Positions 7,676-13,745 are shown, counted from the stretch's first letter. The stretch: 13,745 nucleotides of DNA from an uncultured Collinsella sp. (GCA_902495155.1 CABUWD010000055.1:1-13745), one strand, 5' to 3'. A program made the numbers and translations. The notes: generated by a model not told the origin, from the letters alone.

Positions 7676-7708
7676 ACGGCGTCCCCGCGCCACCCTAAGG
7701 CAGGTACC

Positions 7709-8104
7709 ATGCAAAAGCTCCTTGCGCAGATCATGAAATTTGGCGTCGTCGGTGTCATTGCCACGGTTATCGACTTTGGCATTATGAATCTGCTCCACTA
7801 CGGTCTCGGCCTCAACATCCTAATCGCCAACACCAGCGGCTTTATCATCTCACTCATCTTTAACTACCTCGCAAGCATGAAGTACGTGTTTGCGCACAAG
7901 GAAGGCATGAGCCGCCGCCGCGAGTTCATCATCTTTGTCGTGCTGTCCGTGATCGGTTTGGTGCTCAACGACGGCATCGTGCTGGCGCTCAACGCCGGTC
8001 TGGGGCTCGAGGCCAATATCGCCAAGATTTGTGCCACCGCGCTTGTCATGGTCTACAACTTTGTGACCCGAAAAATCTTCCTGGAGGGCGACGAGACAAA
8101 ATAG
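7709..8104 (+). CDS. GtrA family membrane protein, copy 1
   Basis: A 131-residue GtrA-like protein (PF04138 type). Members are small four-span membrane proteins linked to moving lipid-linked sugars (bactoprenol-glucose) across the membrane for cell-surface glycosylation. Spans are near residues 9-31, 36-56, 72-95 and 102-122. Family marks are KFGVVGVIATVIDFGIMNLL at the start, FNYLASMKYVF (51-61), and YNFVTRKIF near the end. The ATG at 7709 is preceded by AAGGCAGG; an upstream TTG in frame would add 21 non-hydrophobic residues and break the usual family start, so it is not used. It lies 78 bases after fbp. The next gene is a second copy. The sugar substrate is unknown. Confidence 0.88.
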   Translation: MQKLLAQIMKFGVVGVIATVIDFGIMNLLHYGLGLNILIANTSGFIISLIFNYLASMKYVFAHKEGMSRRREFIIFVVLSVIGLVLNDGIVLALNAGLGLEANIAKICATALVMVYNFVTRKIFLEGDETK

Positions 8105-8130
8105 CTCGAAACCCCTGCAGCATTACGGCG

Positions 8131-8170
8131 CCCACGGACGACGCGCACTCAGCGCAGTATCGTCCGTGGG
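8131..8170 (+). repeat. Hairpin between the two gtrA genes
   Basis: CCCACGGACGA (8131-8141) and TCGTCCGTGGG (8160-8170) form a perfect 11-bp stem with an 18-base loop, 26 bases after the first gtrA gene. The nearest T-run, ATTTTTAA, is about 20 bases further on, so it is at best a weak terminator. The 219-base gap beyond it is AT-richer and may hold a promoter for the second copy; candidate boxes near 8216-8244 have poor spacing. Confidence 0.5.
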
Positions 8171-8323
8171 TGTCGCTCGTTTACGGGCAAATTTTTAACG
8201 TTTGCGGATTAGCTCTTGAAAATTTGGCGAGTTCATATAGTTATTGGCAAAGACCTTACGTTTCCCTTGTAAAAGCTCTAAAGTATCCTCTGCTCGATTC
8301 ATCAACGCATTGGATGTGATTAC

Positions 8324-8731
8324 GTGCGCAAGGCGCTGGCACAACCTCATACCAAGCAGTTCCTCAAGTTTGCTGTCGTGGGTCTTATCTCCTTTGGCAT
8401 CGACTGGGGCATGCTCATTGCGCTCGTCGAGCTGTTCCACCTCGACTTTTTGATGAGCACCACGGTTTCGTTTATCACGTCCGTCGTGGTCAACTACTGG
8501 CTCAGCATGAAGTACGTGTTCGACCACCGCGAAGGCATGAGCCGCAAGCGCGAGTTCACGATCTTCACCATCCTGTCGGTGATCGGCCTGGGCCTCAACG
8601 ACCTGTATATGTTTGTGGGCGTCACGTTTTTGAGCATCGGCTACCAAGCCATGAAGGCCATCGCCACGTTCCTCGTCACCTGGTACAACTACTTCAGCCG
8701 CCGCTTCTTCCTCGAGGGCGCACGGTCATAG
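8324..8731 (+). CDS. GtrA family membrane protein, copy 2
   Basis: A 135-residue GtrA-like protein with four spans near residues 14-36, 41-61, 77-101 and 106-126. It is a clear paralogue of the gene before it: both carry NY..SMKYVF.H.EGMSR.REF.IF..LSVIGL.LND in the middle and end in .FLEG. At the DNA level a 17-base run (agcatgaagtacgtgtt) is identical in both, which points to tandem duplication followed by divergence. The start is a GTG; the upstream site is weak (GGATG about 8 bases away), but no better in-frame start exists and the hydrophobic part begins at the normal distance. A strong terminator follows. The pair may work as a heteromer or serve two lipid-linked sugars; this is inference. 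Confidence 0.86.
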   Translation: MRKALAQPHTKQFLKFAVVGLISFGIDWGMLIALVELFHLDFLMSTTVSFITSVVVNYWLSMKYVFDHREGMSRKREFTIFTILSVIGLGLNDLYMFVGVTFLSIGYQAMKAIATFLVTWYNYFSRRFFLEGARS

Positions 8732-8757
8732 TCGATTCACTATTTGCTTGAATGTAT

Positions 8758-8791
8758 AACCGGTTGGAATTCCCATTCCAACCGGTTTTTT
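8758..8791 (+). terminator. Rho-independent terminator after gtrA copy 2
   Basis: AACCGGTTGGAAT (8758-8770) pairs perfectly with ATTCCAACCGGTT (8775-8787) around a TCCC loop, followed by a T-run to 8791. It is 26 bases after the stop codon. The run of A/T on the left is short, so it acts mainly on plus-strand transcripts. Confidence 0.93.
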
Positions 8792-8830
8792 GTTTGCCGA
8801 GAGACCCGGCGACCCAGTCCCATTCGCACG

Positions 8831-8868
8831 AAAAACGGGCGGCCCGGATGTTTGTCCGAACCGCCCGT
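8831..8868 (-). terminator. Rho-independent terminator of the cobalamin-riboswitch operon
   Basis: On the minus strand ACGGGCGG (8868-8861) pairs with CCGCCCGT (8842-8835), with inner TCGGA/TCCGG-type pairing, and is followed by TTTTT. It lies 22 bases past the stop codon of the short DUF4430 gene and ends the operon. Confidence 0.9.
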
Positions 8869-8890
8869 TTGGTGCGATATGTCGAGGTCC

Positions 8891-9793
8891 CTAGCCTGTA
8901 ACGTAATACCAGACCACGTTGTCGCCATTGGAGAGAACGTAGTTACTGCAGGCCGTCATGGGCGTTGTGCCGTTTACGGAGTACATCCAGCCGCTCGTGC
9001 CGCCGTACTGTTTTTCGGCCAAACCACCAATCGCGGAAACATACGTGCCGTACGACGAGCCGTGTGCGTTGACAGAAAGGCCTAGCGCGCACAGGGCATC
9101 GTAAACGGTAGCGCCTTCGTTAAAGGTAAAGGTGCCGCCAGAGGACACAGGATTGCCCACAGCGCTCGATGTGACCGAAACCGTCACCGTAACGTAGTTG
9201 GACTCCTGTGAGCCGCTTTGGCTGCCCGAAGAGGCGTTTCCACCATTAGAGGATGAGGCTCCATCAGACGACTGGCCACCGCCCGAAGAAGCACCGCCAG
9301 ACGCATTGGAAGTATCACCGGCTCCCGTATTTTGGGCAGCGGATTTATCGCCAGACTTCTTGCCGCCCCGGTCCTCGGACTTCTTGCTATCCGAGTTTTT
9401 GTCCGATTCCTTGTTTGAAGACTCGGAATCGTCCTTGGCGTCGTTCGAGCCCTTGGGCTCGTCTTTTGCATCATTCGAAGATTTGGAATCCTTGGAACTA
9501 GCCTCGCCCGAAGCGGCAGACGAGCCAGACCCCTTGGTGTCCTTGGCGACGACGCTCTCCCCCGTCACGATCTGAACGATCCAGTCAATGGACCAGGCGC
9601 CGCTCTCGGAAGGATGGACGAAGCCCAGCGAGACGACGATCAGAATGGTGCACGCGGCGGTCAGGACGCCAGTAAGCGCCTTCCGTCGAGGGGCGGACGC
9701 CGCCGAAGCGGCGCCCTGTTGCTTTGCATCGTCGAGCTGAATGAACGAGGAATCTGGTTGCTTGGGGTCAGCGTCCTTGGATTTATTGGACAC
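8891..9793 (-). CDS. Membrane-anchored protein with C-terminal transcobalamin-like (DUF4430) domain
   Basis: A 300-residue protein, second gene of the riboswitch operon. Residues 1-38 are a polar cytoplasmic tail, 39-59 a single membrane anchor (an uncleaved signal anchor is likely), and 60-80 a short outer segment. Residues 85-198 form a long Ser/Lys/Asp/Gly-rich spacer that would carry the last domain through the wall. Residues 199-300 form one DUF4430 domain: paired strands YVTVTVSV, then FNEGATVYDAL, SGWMYSVNG and GDNVVWYYVTG at the very end. DUF4430 is related to the beta domain of intrinsic factor and transcobalamin. The GTG at 9793 is preferred because AGGTGAGGG lies just upstream; another GTG at 9802 directly abuts the stop of the previous gene but has no such site. 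The near-zero gap implies translational coupling. A role in binding cobalamin at the surface is inferred from fold plus riboswitch. Confidence 0.85.
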   Translation of the reverse strand: MSNKSKDADPKQPDSSFIQLDDAKQQGAASAASAPRRKALTGVLTAACTILIVVSLGFVHPSESGAWSIDWIVQIVTGESVVAKDTKGSGSSAASGEASSKDSKSSNDAKDEPKGSNDAKDDSESSNKESDKNSDSKKSEDRGGKKSGDKSAAQNTGAGDTSNASGGASSGGGQSSDGASSSNGGNASSGSQSGSQESNYVTVTVSVTSSAVGNPVSSGGTFTFNEGATVYDALCALGLSVNAHGSSYGTYVSAIGGLAEKQYGGTSGWMYSVNGTTPMTACSNYVLSNGDNVVWYYVTG

Positions 9794-9802
9794 AGCCCTC
9801 AC

Positions 9803-12800
9803 CTACCGACGTTTGGTGAACACGAACACGCCGACGATGGCGAGTCCGATGACGCCGGCGGCAACGCCAACAATGGCGAGCGGGTTGGTGCCAGTCTCCT
9901 GCTCGGAAGCACTAGAGGACTTCTTAGCAGTGGTCGTGGAAGCAGCACCCGTATCGGACTTGGAATCGGACTTCTTGTCGGACTTGCTGTCCTTCTTGTC
10001 AGACTTCTTGTCAGACTTCTTCTCGTCCTTCTTATCGGACTTATCGGAGTCCTTCTTGTCGGACTTGTTGTCCTTGGTCTCGGTCTTGGTCGACACCGTC
10101 GTCTTGGTCGTCGGCTTATGACCCGGGGCGACAGCGCCGCCCTTCGAGCCGGAGCCGGAACCCGTGCCAGTGCCAGCGCCAGTGCCGGAACCAGTGCCGG
10201 AACCAGTACCGGTACCAGAACCGCCGCCGCCATTCGAACCAGCGCCGCCATTACCGCCAGGGTTAACGGCATTCTTGGTCCACTTGGCATACAGCGTCAG
10301 ATCGGCCGTCACCGCAGCGCTAAAGTCATACGCCTTTGTGCAGGCAACATCGGTGTACCAACCGGCAAAGGTGTAGCCCTTGCACCGCGGCTTAGTCGAG
10401 GGCTCCGTCGCCGCTTTACCTTCCTTCACGCGTTGAGAATCGGGCATCGCCGCATCCTTACCGTTGGCGTCGAACGTCACGGTATAGCGTTTGACCCTTT
10501 GGCCATTACCCTTGACAGCAAACAACTTGCCCGAGTCATTGACATAGTAGAGTGAGCCATCGGATCCGACCGAAATGGAAGCCATGCAGTACTGCTGGTC
10601 GCCCGCCGCGGGCGTATAAAGCAGCTCGGCCTCGTCGTCGCCAATACGGTAGCGATAGATGCCGCCCGGGTTGTTGTTAGACGTAAAGTAGACGTACGTC
10701 TCGCCATTCTGGACAGAAACAACCGGCTGCGACTTTACGTCACCGCCGCCCGAAGTCCCCTGGCGAATATAGCTGCCGTCCGCCTTGCAAATGGAATAGT
10801 CCACAGCAAGCGTCTCTGCATCAATCACTGCAAGCTGACCGTAGTGATACGTGTTCTTATTCGTGTAGCCGTCCATAAAGGATTCGGTCGATGCGCCTCC
10901 GACCACAATCTTGCCGTTGGCCAGCACCGGCGTCGAGGTCGAGCTGCAACCAAACGTCACCTTGCCAAGCTCGGAAAGCGATCCGTCCGTTCCAACCGAT
11001 AGCTTATGCAAAACGCCATCGGCGCTCACGACATAAGCGATCGATCCATCGACCAGCACCGTCGTACGCACGCGCTCGGCAATCTTGAGCGACGCAACGG
11101 TCTTTCCAGTTTCGGAGTCGACCGTGCTCACCGTACCGGAATCATCTGCGATGACGCCATAATTGCCCGAGAACGCCAAGCCGGCCCAGTAATAGCCCTT
11201 GCTGTTCTCGTTCTTATGCTGCCACATAACCTTGCCATCGGAGATGCGCACGCAGAGCAGGTAGCCGTCGCTCGAGTCGGACCAGCTAGCCGATGCCGTC
11301 CCAAAGTAGGCAAAGCCGTCACGAACCGTAATGGACGCAAGGGACTGCTGAGCACCATCGGGGCCAGCAGGCAACTCATCGGTTACCCAAACTGTCGCCA
11401 GAGCATCAACCGTCAGCGCCTGCAGGCGACCGCTCGAAAGCGGCACGAGTATCACGCCGCCGGTGTATACCATACGCGAGGTCGAATCGATCTTTGCCGC
11501 CAAAGGCGATTCGGCAACGGTCTCACCCGTGTCGACATTTTTCTTGAGCAGCTTGGAACCAACGGCCATGTAGAGGTAGTCACCGACCAGCAACGGGTCG
11601 GAAATACCCTTGCTCCATTCGTTCGAGCCCTTGAGCTCGCTCACCCATTTTGCCTCAGCATCCTTCGTGGGCACAGGAGCGTCGGTTACTTTGTCGGCGC
11701 TCGTATAACCAGGCCAATCGCTATCCCAGTTAGGACGTGCGGCACCTGGGTCAACAACAACACTGTCGACGCCAGGCACAGTATCGCCGGGAGCAAAAGC
11801 CCAGACGATTTTGTCGCCAGACTTGAGCACGTAATCGCTATCGAGCTGAGACCCAGGAACGCCGTTGACAAAGAACGACCATGCACCCGACAGCTCGGTG
11901 CCATCAAGCGGAGATACGAGACTATAGACGCCCCAATAGCCAAATTGGTCGTACATTTTTGACTTTATGCCAAGAGCATCGAAATAAGCAGCAGAGGCAT
12001 CCTTAATCGACGTGCCCTTAGCAAACACCTGGGTCGAAGGGCTCGTCCAACGCTGAGCCATCTCGGCCTTTTTGCCAATAATCTCCATCGTGACGGAAAC
12101 CTGCTCGGGCGCGGGGTCGCCGTACTTCGAGTAGCACCAGACGACGGAGTCGCCGTCCTTGAGCGTGTGGCCGCCCGCGCCGACCTCGGAGGCGCTGCCG
12201 TTGACGAACAGCTGCCAGTAAGCGCCGGTCGCCGGGTCGTAGCCGAGCGTGCGGTCCTTATCGAAGGGCGACGTGATCGTGTTGAGCGCCCAGCCCCAGG
12301 TGCCGTTGGGATCGTAATCGGTGGTCAGGCCGGCCTGCTTGAAGAGCTGCTCGGAGAGGTCGGCCGCGGTCGAGCCCTCCTTCAGCGTGATCCGCTGCGC
12401 GGCGGCCCAGGTCTGCTGGGCGCCCTTGGCGTCGGTGCCGACGACGGAGCACGTGGCAGAGACATCCTGGCTCTCGGCCTTGGCAGGCTGAGCCTTGGCC
12501 TCTCCAGCGGCAGAGACAACGGCGGCGTCCTGCTTCGAGGCATCAGACGTCGATGCAGCCGGCGCCTCATTGCCGGCAGCGCTATCGTCCTCAGTCTTGT
12601 CGGTAGGGCCCGAAGCTGTCGCGACGGCATCTTGCGCGGCAGTGCCCCCATTCGCCACCATGCCGCTCGCATTGAGGTCGGCAGCAGGGCTTGTCGTGGA
12701 CACACCAGAGCCATTCTCGGCAGGCGGTGCCGCCTGAGCCACAGCGTCGGTAATGCCCTCGGCACCCTCGGCCCACAGCTGAGCCGGCGTGGTGCTGAAG

Positions 12801-12910
12801 GCCATCGCGAAGGCCAGGAATGCCACCAGGCAGCGCTTTGCCACGCCGCGCGCGATTACGCCACGGCGACGAAGCGAGGCACGCTGGCACTCGTCCTCAA
12901 ACATATCCAT
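9803..12910 (-). CDS. Surface protein: two transcobalamin-like domains, beta-propeller, InlB-type repeat, C-terminal anchor
   Basis: A 1035-residue exported protein, first gene after the cobalamin riboswitch. In order it has: a signal peptide with a long basic start (1-48, hydrophobic LVAFLAFAMAFS, likely cut near AEGAEG); an Ala/Ser/Thr-rich linker (50-148); DUF4430 domain 1 (about 150-262, with YWQLFVNG and KDGDSVVWCY); DUF4430 domain 2 (271-374, with WSFFVNG and KSGDKIVWAF); a PQQ/WD-like beta-propeller (about 418-806, repeated DG..Y and D..TG..V units); an InlB/Listeria-Bacteroides-type repeat (808-879, GYTFAGWYTD and LYAKWT); a Gly/Ser/Thr stalk (882-925); a Lys/Asp/Ser stalk (938-985); and a membrane span (1011-1031) ending KRR. 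No LPXTG is present; the matching place reads EQETGTN. ATG 12910 is chosen for AGGAGA 4 bases upstream and a sensible signal peptide; an ATG at 12991 also has a purine tract but would give a 50-residue lead with rare codons. Cobalamin or corrinoid binding is inferred, not shown. Confidence 0.88.
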   Translation of the reverse strand: MDMFEDECQRASLRRRGVIARGVAKRCLVAFLAFAMAFSTTPAQLWAEGAEGITDAVAQAAPPAENGSGVSTTSPAADLNASGMVANGGTAAQDAVATASGPTDKTEDDSAAGNEAPAASTSDASKQDAAVVSAAGEAKAQPAKAESQDVSATCSVVGTDAKGAQQTWAAAQRITLKEGSTAADLSEQLFKQAGLTTDYDPNGTWGWALNTITSPFDKDRTLGYDPATGAYWQLFVNGSASEVGAGGHTLKDGDSVVWCYSKYGDPAPEQVSVTMEIIGKKAEMAQRWTSPSTQVFAKGTSIKDASAAYFDALGIKSKMYDQFGYWGVYSLVSPLDGTELSGAWSFFVNGVPGSQLDSDYVLKSGDKIVWAFAPGDTVPGVDSVVVDPGAARPNWDSDWPGYTSADKVTDAPVPTKDAEAKWVSELKGSNEWSKGISDPLLVGDYLYMAVGSKLLKKNVDTGETVAESPLAAKIDSTSRMVYTGGVILVPLSSGRLQALTVDALATVWVTDELPAGPDGAQQSLASITVRDGFAYFGTASASWSDSSDGYLLCVRISDGKVMWQHKNENSKGYYWAGLAFSGNYGVIADDSGTVSTVDSETGKTVASLKIAERVRTTVLVDGSIAYVVSADGVLHKLSVGTDGSLSELGKVTFGCSSTSTPVLANGKIVVGGASTESFMDGYTNKNTYHYGQLAVIDAETLAVDYSICKADGSYIRQGTSGGGDVKSQPVVSVQNGETYVYFTSNNNPGGIYRYRIGDDEAELLYTPAAGDQQYCMASISVGSDGSLYYVNDSGKLFAVKGNGQRVKRYTVTFDANGKDAAMPDSQRVKEGKAATEPSTKPRCKGYTFAGWYTDVACTKAYDFSAAVTADLTLYAKWTKNAVNPGGNGGAGSNGGGGSGTGTGSGTGSGTGAGTGTGSGSGSKGGAVAPGHKPTTKTTVSTKTETKDNKSDKKDSDKSDKKDEKKSDKKSDKKDSKSDKKSDSKSDTGAASTTTAKKSSSASEQETGTNPLAIVGVAAGVIGLAIVGVFVFTKRR
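9953..10093 (-). repeat. Lys/Asp/Ser-coding low-complexity repeat
   Basis: Degenerate tandem units of about 12-18 bases (variants of gacaagaaggac on the coding strand) encode repeated SDKK/SDKKD units in the stalk of the large surface protein. Such DNA can gain or lose units, changing stalk length. Confidence 0.75.
10136..10267 (-). repeat. Gly/Ser/Thr-coding low-complexity repeat
   Basis: Tandem six-base-like units encoding GTGSGT-type residues form the Gly-rich hinge between the InlB-type repeat and the Lys-rich stalk of the large surface protein. The repeat also produces long but meaningless Pro/Val-rich open frames on the other strand. Confidence 0.75.
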
Positions 12911-13056
12911 TTGTCTCCTATTGTCTGCACTTGGAGCGTTGCCTTGAAGCTGCCCCACGTCATCGCGCATGTTGCGCTCGAGTTCCCCCATCGGGGTCCC
13001 CCTTCCCTCCAGAGCCCTATGCACACCGGCGGCAAAAGCCGCAGCCGCATGCAAGA
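12911..13056 (-). promoter_or_regulatory. Leader between riboswitch aptamer and the surface-protein start
   Basis: A 146-base leader. It contains a GCGGC-TTTT-GCCGC hairpin, then the purine tract GGAGGGAAGGGGG (13010-12998) followed at 6 bases by an ATG (12991) in a CCCC-GAT-GGGG hairpin, and finally the AGGAGA site of the chosen start (12910). No hairpin is followed by a U-tract, which argues for translational rather than termination control. CCUCC at the 3' end of the aptamer could pair with GGAGG at 13010-13006. The second half uses AGT, AAT, AGG and AGA codons, unlike coding DNA here. Confidence 0.5.
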
Positions 13057-13215
13057 CGGGAGGCGATCCGACTTAACCTTAACGACTCGGGCACGTCGTC
13101 CGATCTGCGACGCGAGCATCCCAAACCAAGAGGAATTACGGTTACTGGTACAGCCGGGGACTTGCACCCCGATTCTCCCAAACGCGCAGGAAAACCGCGC
13201 ATTCGTGCGTCTCCG
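13057..13215 (-). ncRNA. Cobalamin (B12) riboswitch
   Basis: The minus strand carries the conserved core of the cobalamin riboswitch (RF00174 type): GGGAGAAT, then GGGGTGCAAGTCCCC (stem-loop with the GGUGxAAxUCC signature), GGCTGTACCAGTAACCGTAA (matching the CxGxxCC..xACUGUAA segment), and further down AGTCGGATCGCCTCCCG (13073-13057), the B12-box equivalent of AGCCAGGAGACCUGCC. A helix TGCGCGG/CCTGCGCG lies 5' of the core. These RNAs bind adenosyl- or methylcobalamin and usually turn down downstream uptake or synthesis genes when B12 is plentiful. It sits after a promoter and before the DUF4430 operon, on the same strand. The 5' border is approximate. Confidence 0.9.
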
Positions 13216-13221
13216 CACCAC

Positions 13222-13249
13222 CATCTAGGCCATCGATTATTACCGTCAA
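13222..13249 (-). promoter_or_regulatory. Promoter of the riboswitch operon
   Basis: TTGACG (13249-13244) and TAGATG (13227-13222) on the minus strand are separated by 16 bases and lie just upstream of the riboswitch, between it and the terminator of the previous gene. The -35 is near consensus; the -10 is poor. Confidence 0.55.
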
Positions 13250-13262
13250 AATGATATCACGC

Positions 13263-13289
13263 AAAAAGGCCTCGCACGCAGGCGAAGCC
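13263..13289 (-). terminator. Rho-independent terminator after the AarF-like gene
   Basis: On the minus strand GGCTTCGC (13289-13282) pairs with GCGAGGCC (13275-13268), with one G-U pair and a 6-base loop, followed by TTTTT. It isolates the AarF-like transcript from the riboswitch operon. Confidence 0.88.
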
Positions 13290-13341
13290 CAAGGTAAAAG
13301 CTATTGTTTGCGATAGGAGAATGTGGTGACGGTCACAGCCT

Positions 13342-13745
13342 CTAGTGCTTGCCGCCGTGGCTGTTGAGCCAGATATTGCGACCCAGCATAAGCGCCAGCA
13401 CCAGCGCGCTCACGTAGCCCATAAAGCCAATGACTGGGATACCAAACACAACCGGCTCGATGCGTGCATAGTACACCACCGACGAACCGATAAACAGACC
13501 GGCGATCACAATCGCCATCGACATGCGGTCGATGATTCCGCCCAGCTGTCGCAGCGCCTTATCGCTGCTCATGATCTGCGTGTTCACCTTAAGCTGGCCG
13601 CGCGTGAGCATACGCGAAGCCAAGCCCAGATACTCGGCCGCCTCGAGCGAGCCTTTTGCCGCGCGATAGCTGCTCGCGGCAAAGTCGCGGCTCATCTCGC
13701 GCATGCGGGCATAGATGCTCTTCTCGTTTTTGATATGAGCCTGAA
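13342..13745 (-). CDS. AarF/UbiB (ABC1) kinase-like protein, C-terminal end only
   Basis: The frame is open to the window edge, so the start and the whole kinase-like core lie outside; about 133 residues are visible. What is seen matches the tail of AarF/ABC1/UbiB-type proteins: a helical segment, then two membrane spans, MSMAIVIAGLFIGSSVVYY and FGIPVIGFMGYVSALVLALML, then a short polar end NSHGGKH. UbiB-family members are atypical membrane kinases/ATPases tied to isoprenoid-quinone or lipid handling. No catalytic residue is in view, so activity cannot be judged. A terminator follows 53 bases after the stop codon. It is not expected to be in the same transcript as the riboswitch operon. Confidence 0.72.
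   Translation of the reverse strand, partial: QAHIKNEKSIYARMREMSRDFAASSYRAAKGSLEAAEYLGLASRMLTRGQLKVNTQIMSSDKALRQLGGIIDRMSMAIVIAGLFIGSSVVYYARIEPVVFGIPVIGFMGYVSALVLALMLGRNIWLNSHGGKH

Noticed and set aside
7646..7708. Upstream TTG start for gtrA copy 1
   Set aside because: Adds a polar stretch not typical of GtrA and lies inside the hairpin; ATG 7709 has a better site.
7091..7798. Minus-strand frame opposite the end of fbp
   Set aside because: Overlaps the conserved metallophosphatase C-terminus; no ribosome site or domain.
8216..8244. Possible promoter (TTGAAA, TATAGT) before gtrA copy 2
   Set aside because: The spacer is about 14 bases, too short for a standard promoter, and other alignments are no better.
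9953..10093. Repeats considered as a CRISPR array
   Set aside because: Units are short, imperfect and in frame with a protein stalk; no spacers or cas genes.
9614..10555. Long plus-strand open frame antisense to the surface proteins
   Set aside because: It is made of low-complexity Leu/Gly/Arg-rich sequence created by the reverse of the Lys/Asp/Ser and Gly/Thr repeats, crosses two real genes and has no ribosome site.
11006..11962. Plus-strand open frame of about 318 codons antisense to the propeller
   Set aside because: Runs opposite a well-formed protein with recognisable repeats; composition (many His, Arg, Ile) and lack of domains fit a GC-driven shadow frame.
12167..13228. Plus-strand open frame of about 353 codons antisense to DUF4430 domain 1 and the riboswitch
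   Set aside because: It crosses the riboswitch and signal peptide; its length is explained by the high GC of domain 1.
13326..13336. GTGAC-G-GTCAC palindrome after the AarF-like gene
   Set aside because: Too short to be notable and lies just past the stop codon, before a separate strong terminator.

Overview
The window looks like chromosomal DNA of a high-GC anaerobic actinobacterium. The Coriobacteriia (Collinsella-like) are my best guess. This rests on protein style: a class III fructose-1,6-bisphosphatase, paired GtrA proteins, Gly/Ser/Lys-rich surface proteins with transcobalamin-like domains, GC-rich codon use and strong Shine-Dalgarno sites. I could not run a database search, so the placement is inference.

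Left part (1-5393). The window opens inside a class I aminoacyl-tRNA synthetase of methionyl type (its 5' end lies outside), followed by an RsmB/RsmF-type RNA m5C methyltransferase on the same strand. A 56-residue single-span membrane protein lies convergent to it on the minus strand. Then come a TIM-barrel-like protein of unknown function with its own terminator and, convergent to it, a DegV-family fatty-acid-binding protein.

Middle (5394-8791). A 320-base AT-richer intergenic region separates the divergent degV and fbp genes. It holds two inverted repeats, a direct repeat and four copies of TTTACCA. Class III fbp (gluconeogenesis) is followed by two tandem GtrA-family membrane proteins, clearly duplicates of each other, and a perfect 13-bp-stem terminator.

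Right part (8831-13289, minus strand). This is the most interesting unit. It runs from a promoter through a cobalamin (B12) riboswitch and a long leader to a 1035-residue secreted, surface-anchored protein. That protein has two transcobalamin-like C-terminal (DUF4430) domains, a PQQ-type beta-propeller, an InlB-type repeat, a Gly-rich and a Lys/Asp/Ser-rich stalk and a C-terminal membrane anchor. It is followed with almost no gap by a 300-residue membrane-anchored protein with one more DUF4430 domain, then a strong terminator. Riboswitch control plus the transcobalamin-like fold predicts a surface system that captures cobalamin or other corrinoids, a Gram-positive counterpart in logic to the Bacteroides BtuG beta-propeller and to animal intrinsic factor/transcobalamin. 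The first DUF4430 domain has near-total GC3 codon use that starts and stops at the domain borders, which suggests domain replacement by recombination.

The right edge holds the C-terminal end of an AarF/UbiB-type kinase-like protein with its own terminator; its 5' end lies outside the window. I saw no tRNA, rRNA, CRISPR array, insertion sequence or phage gene.
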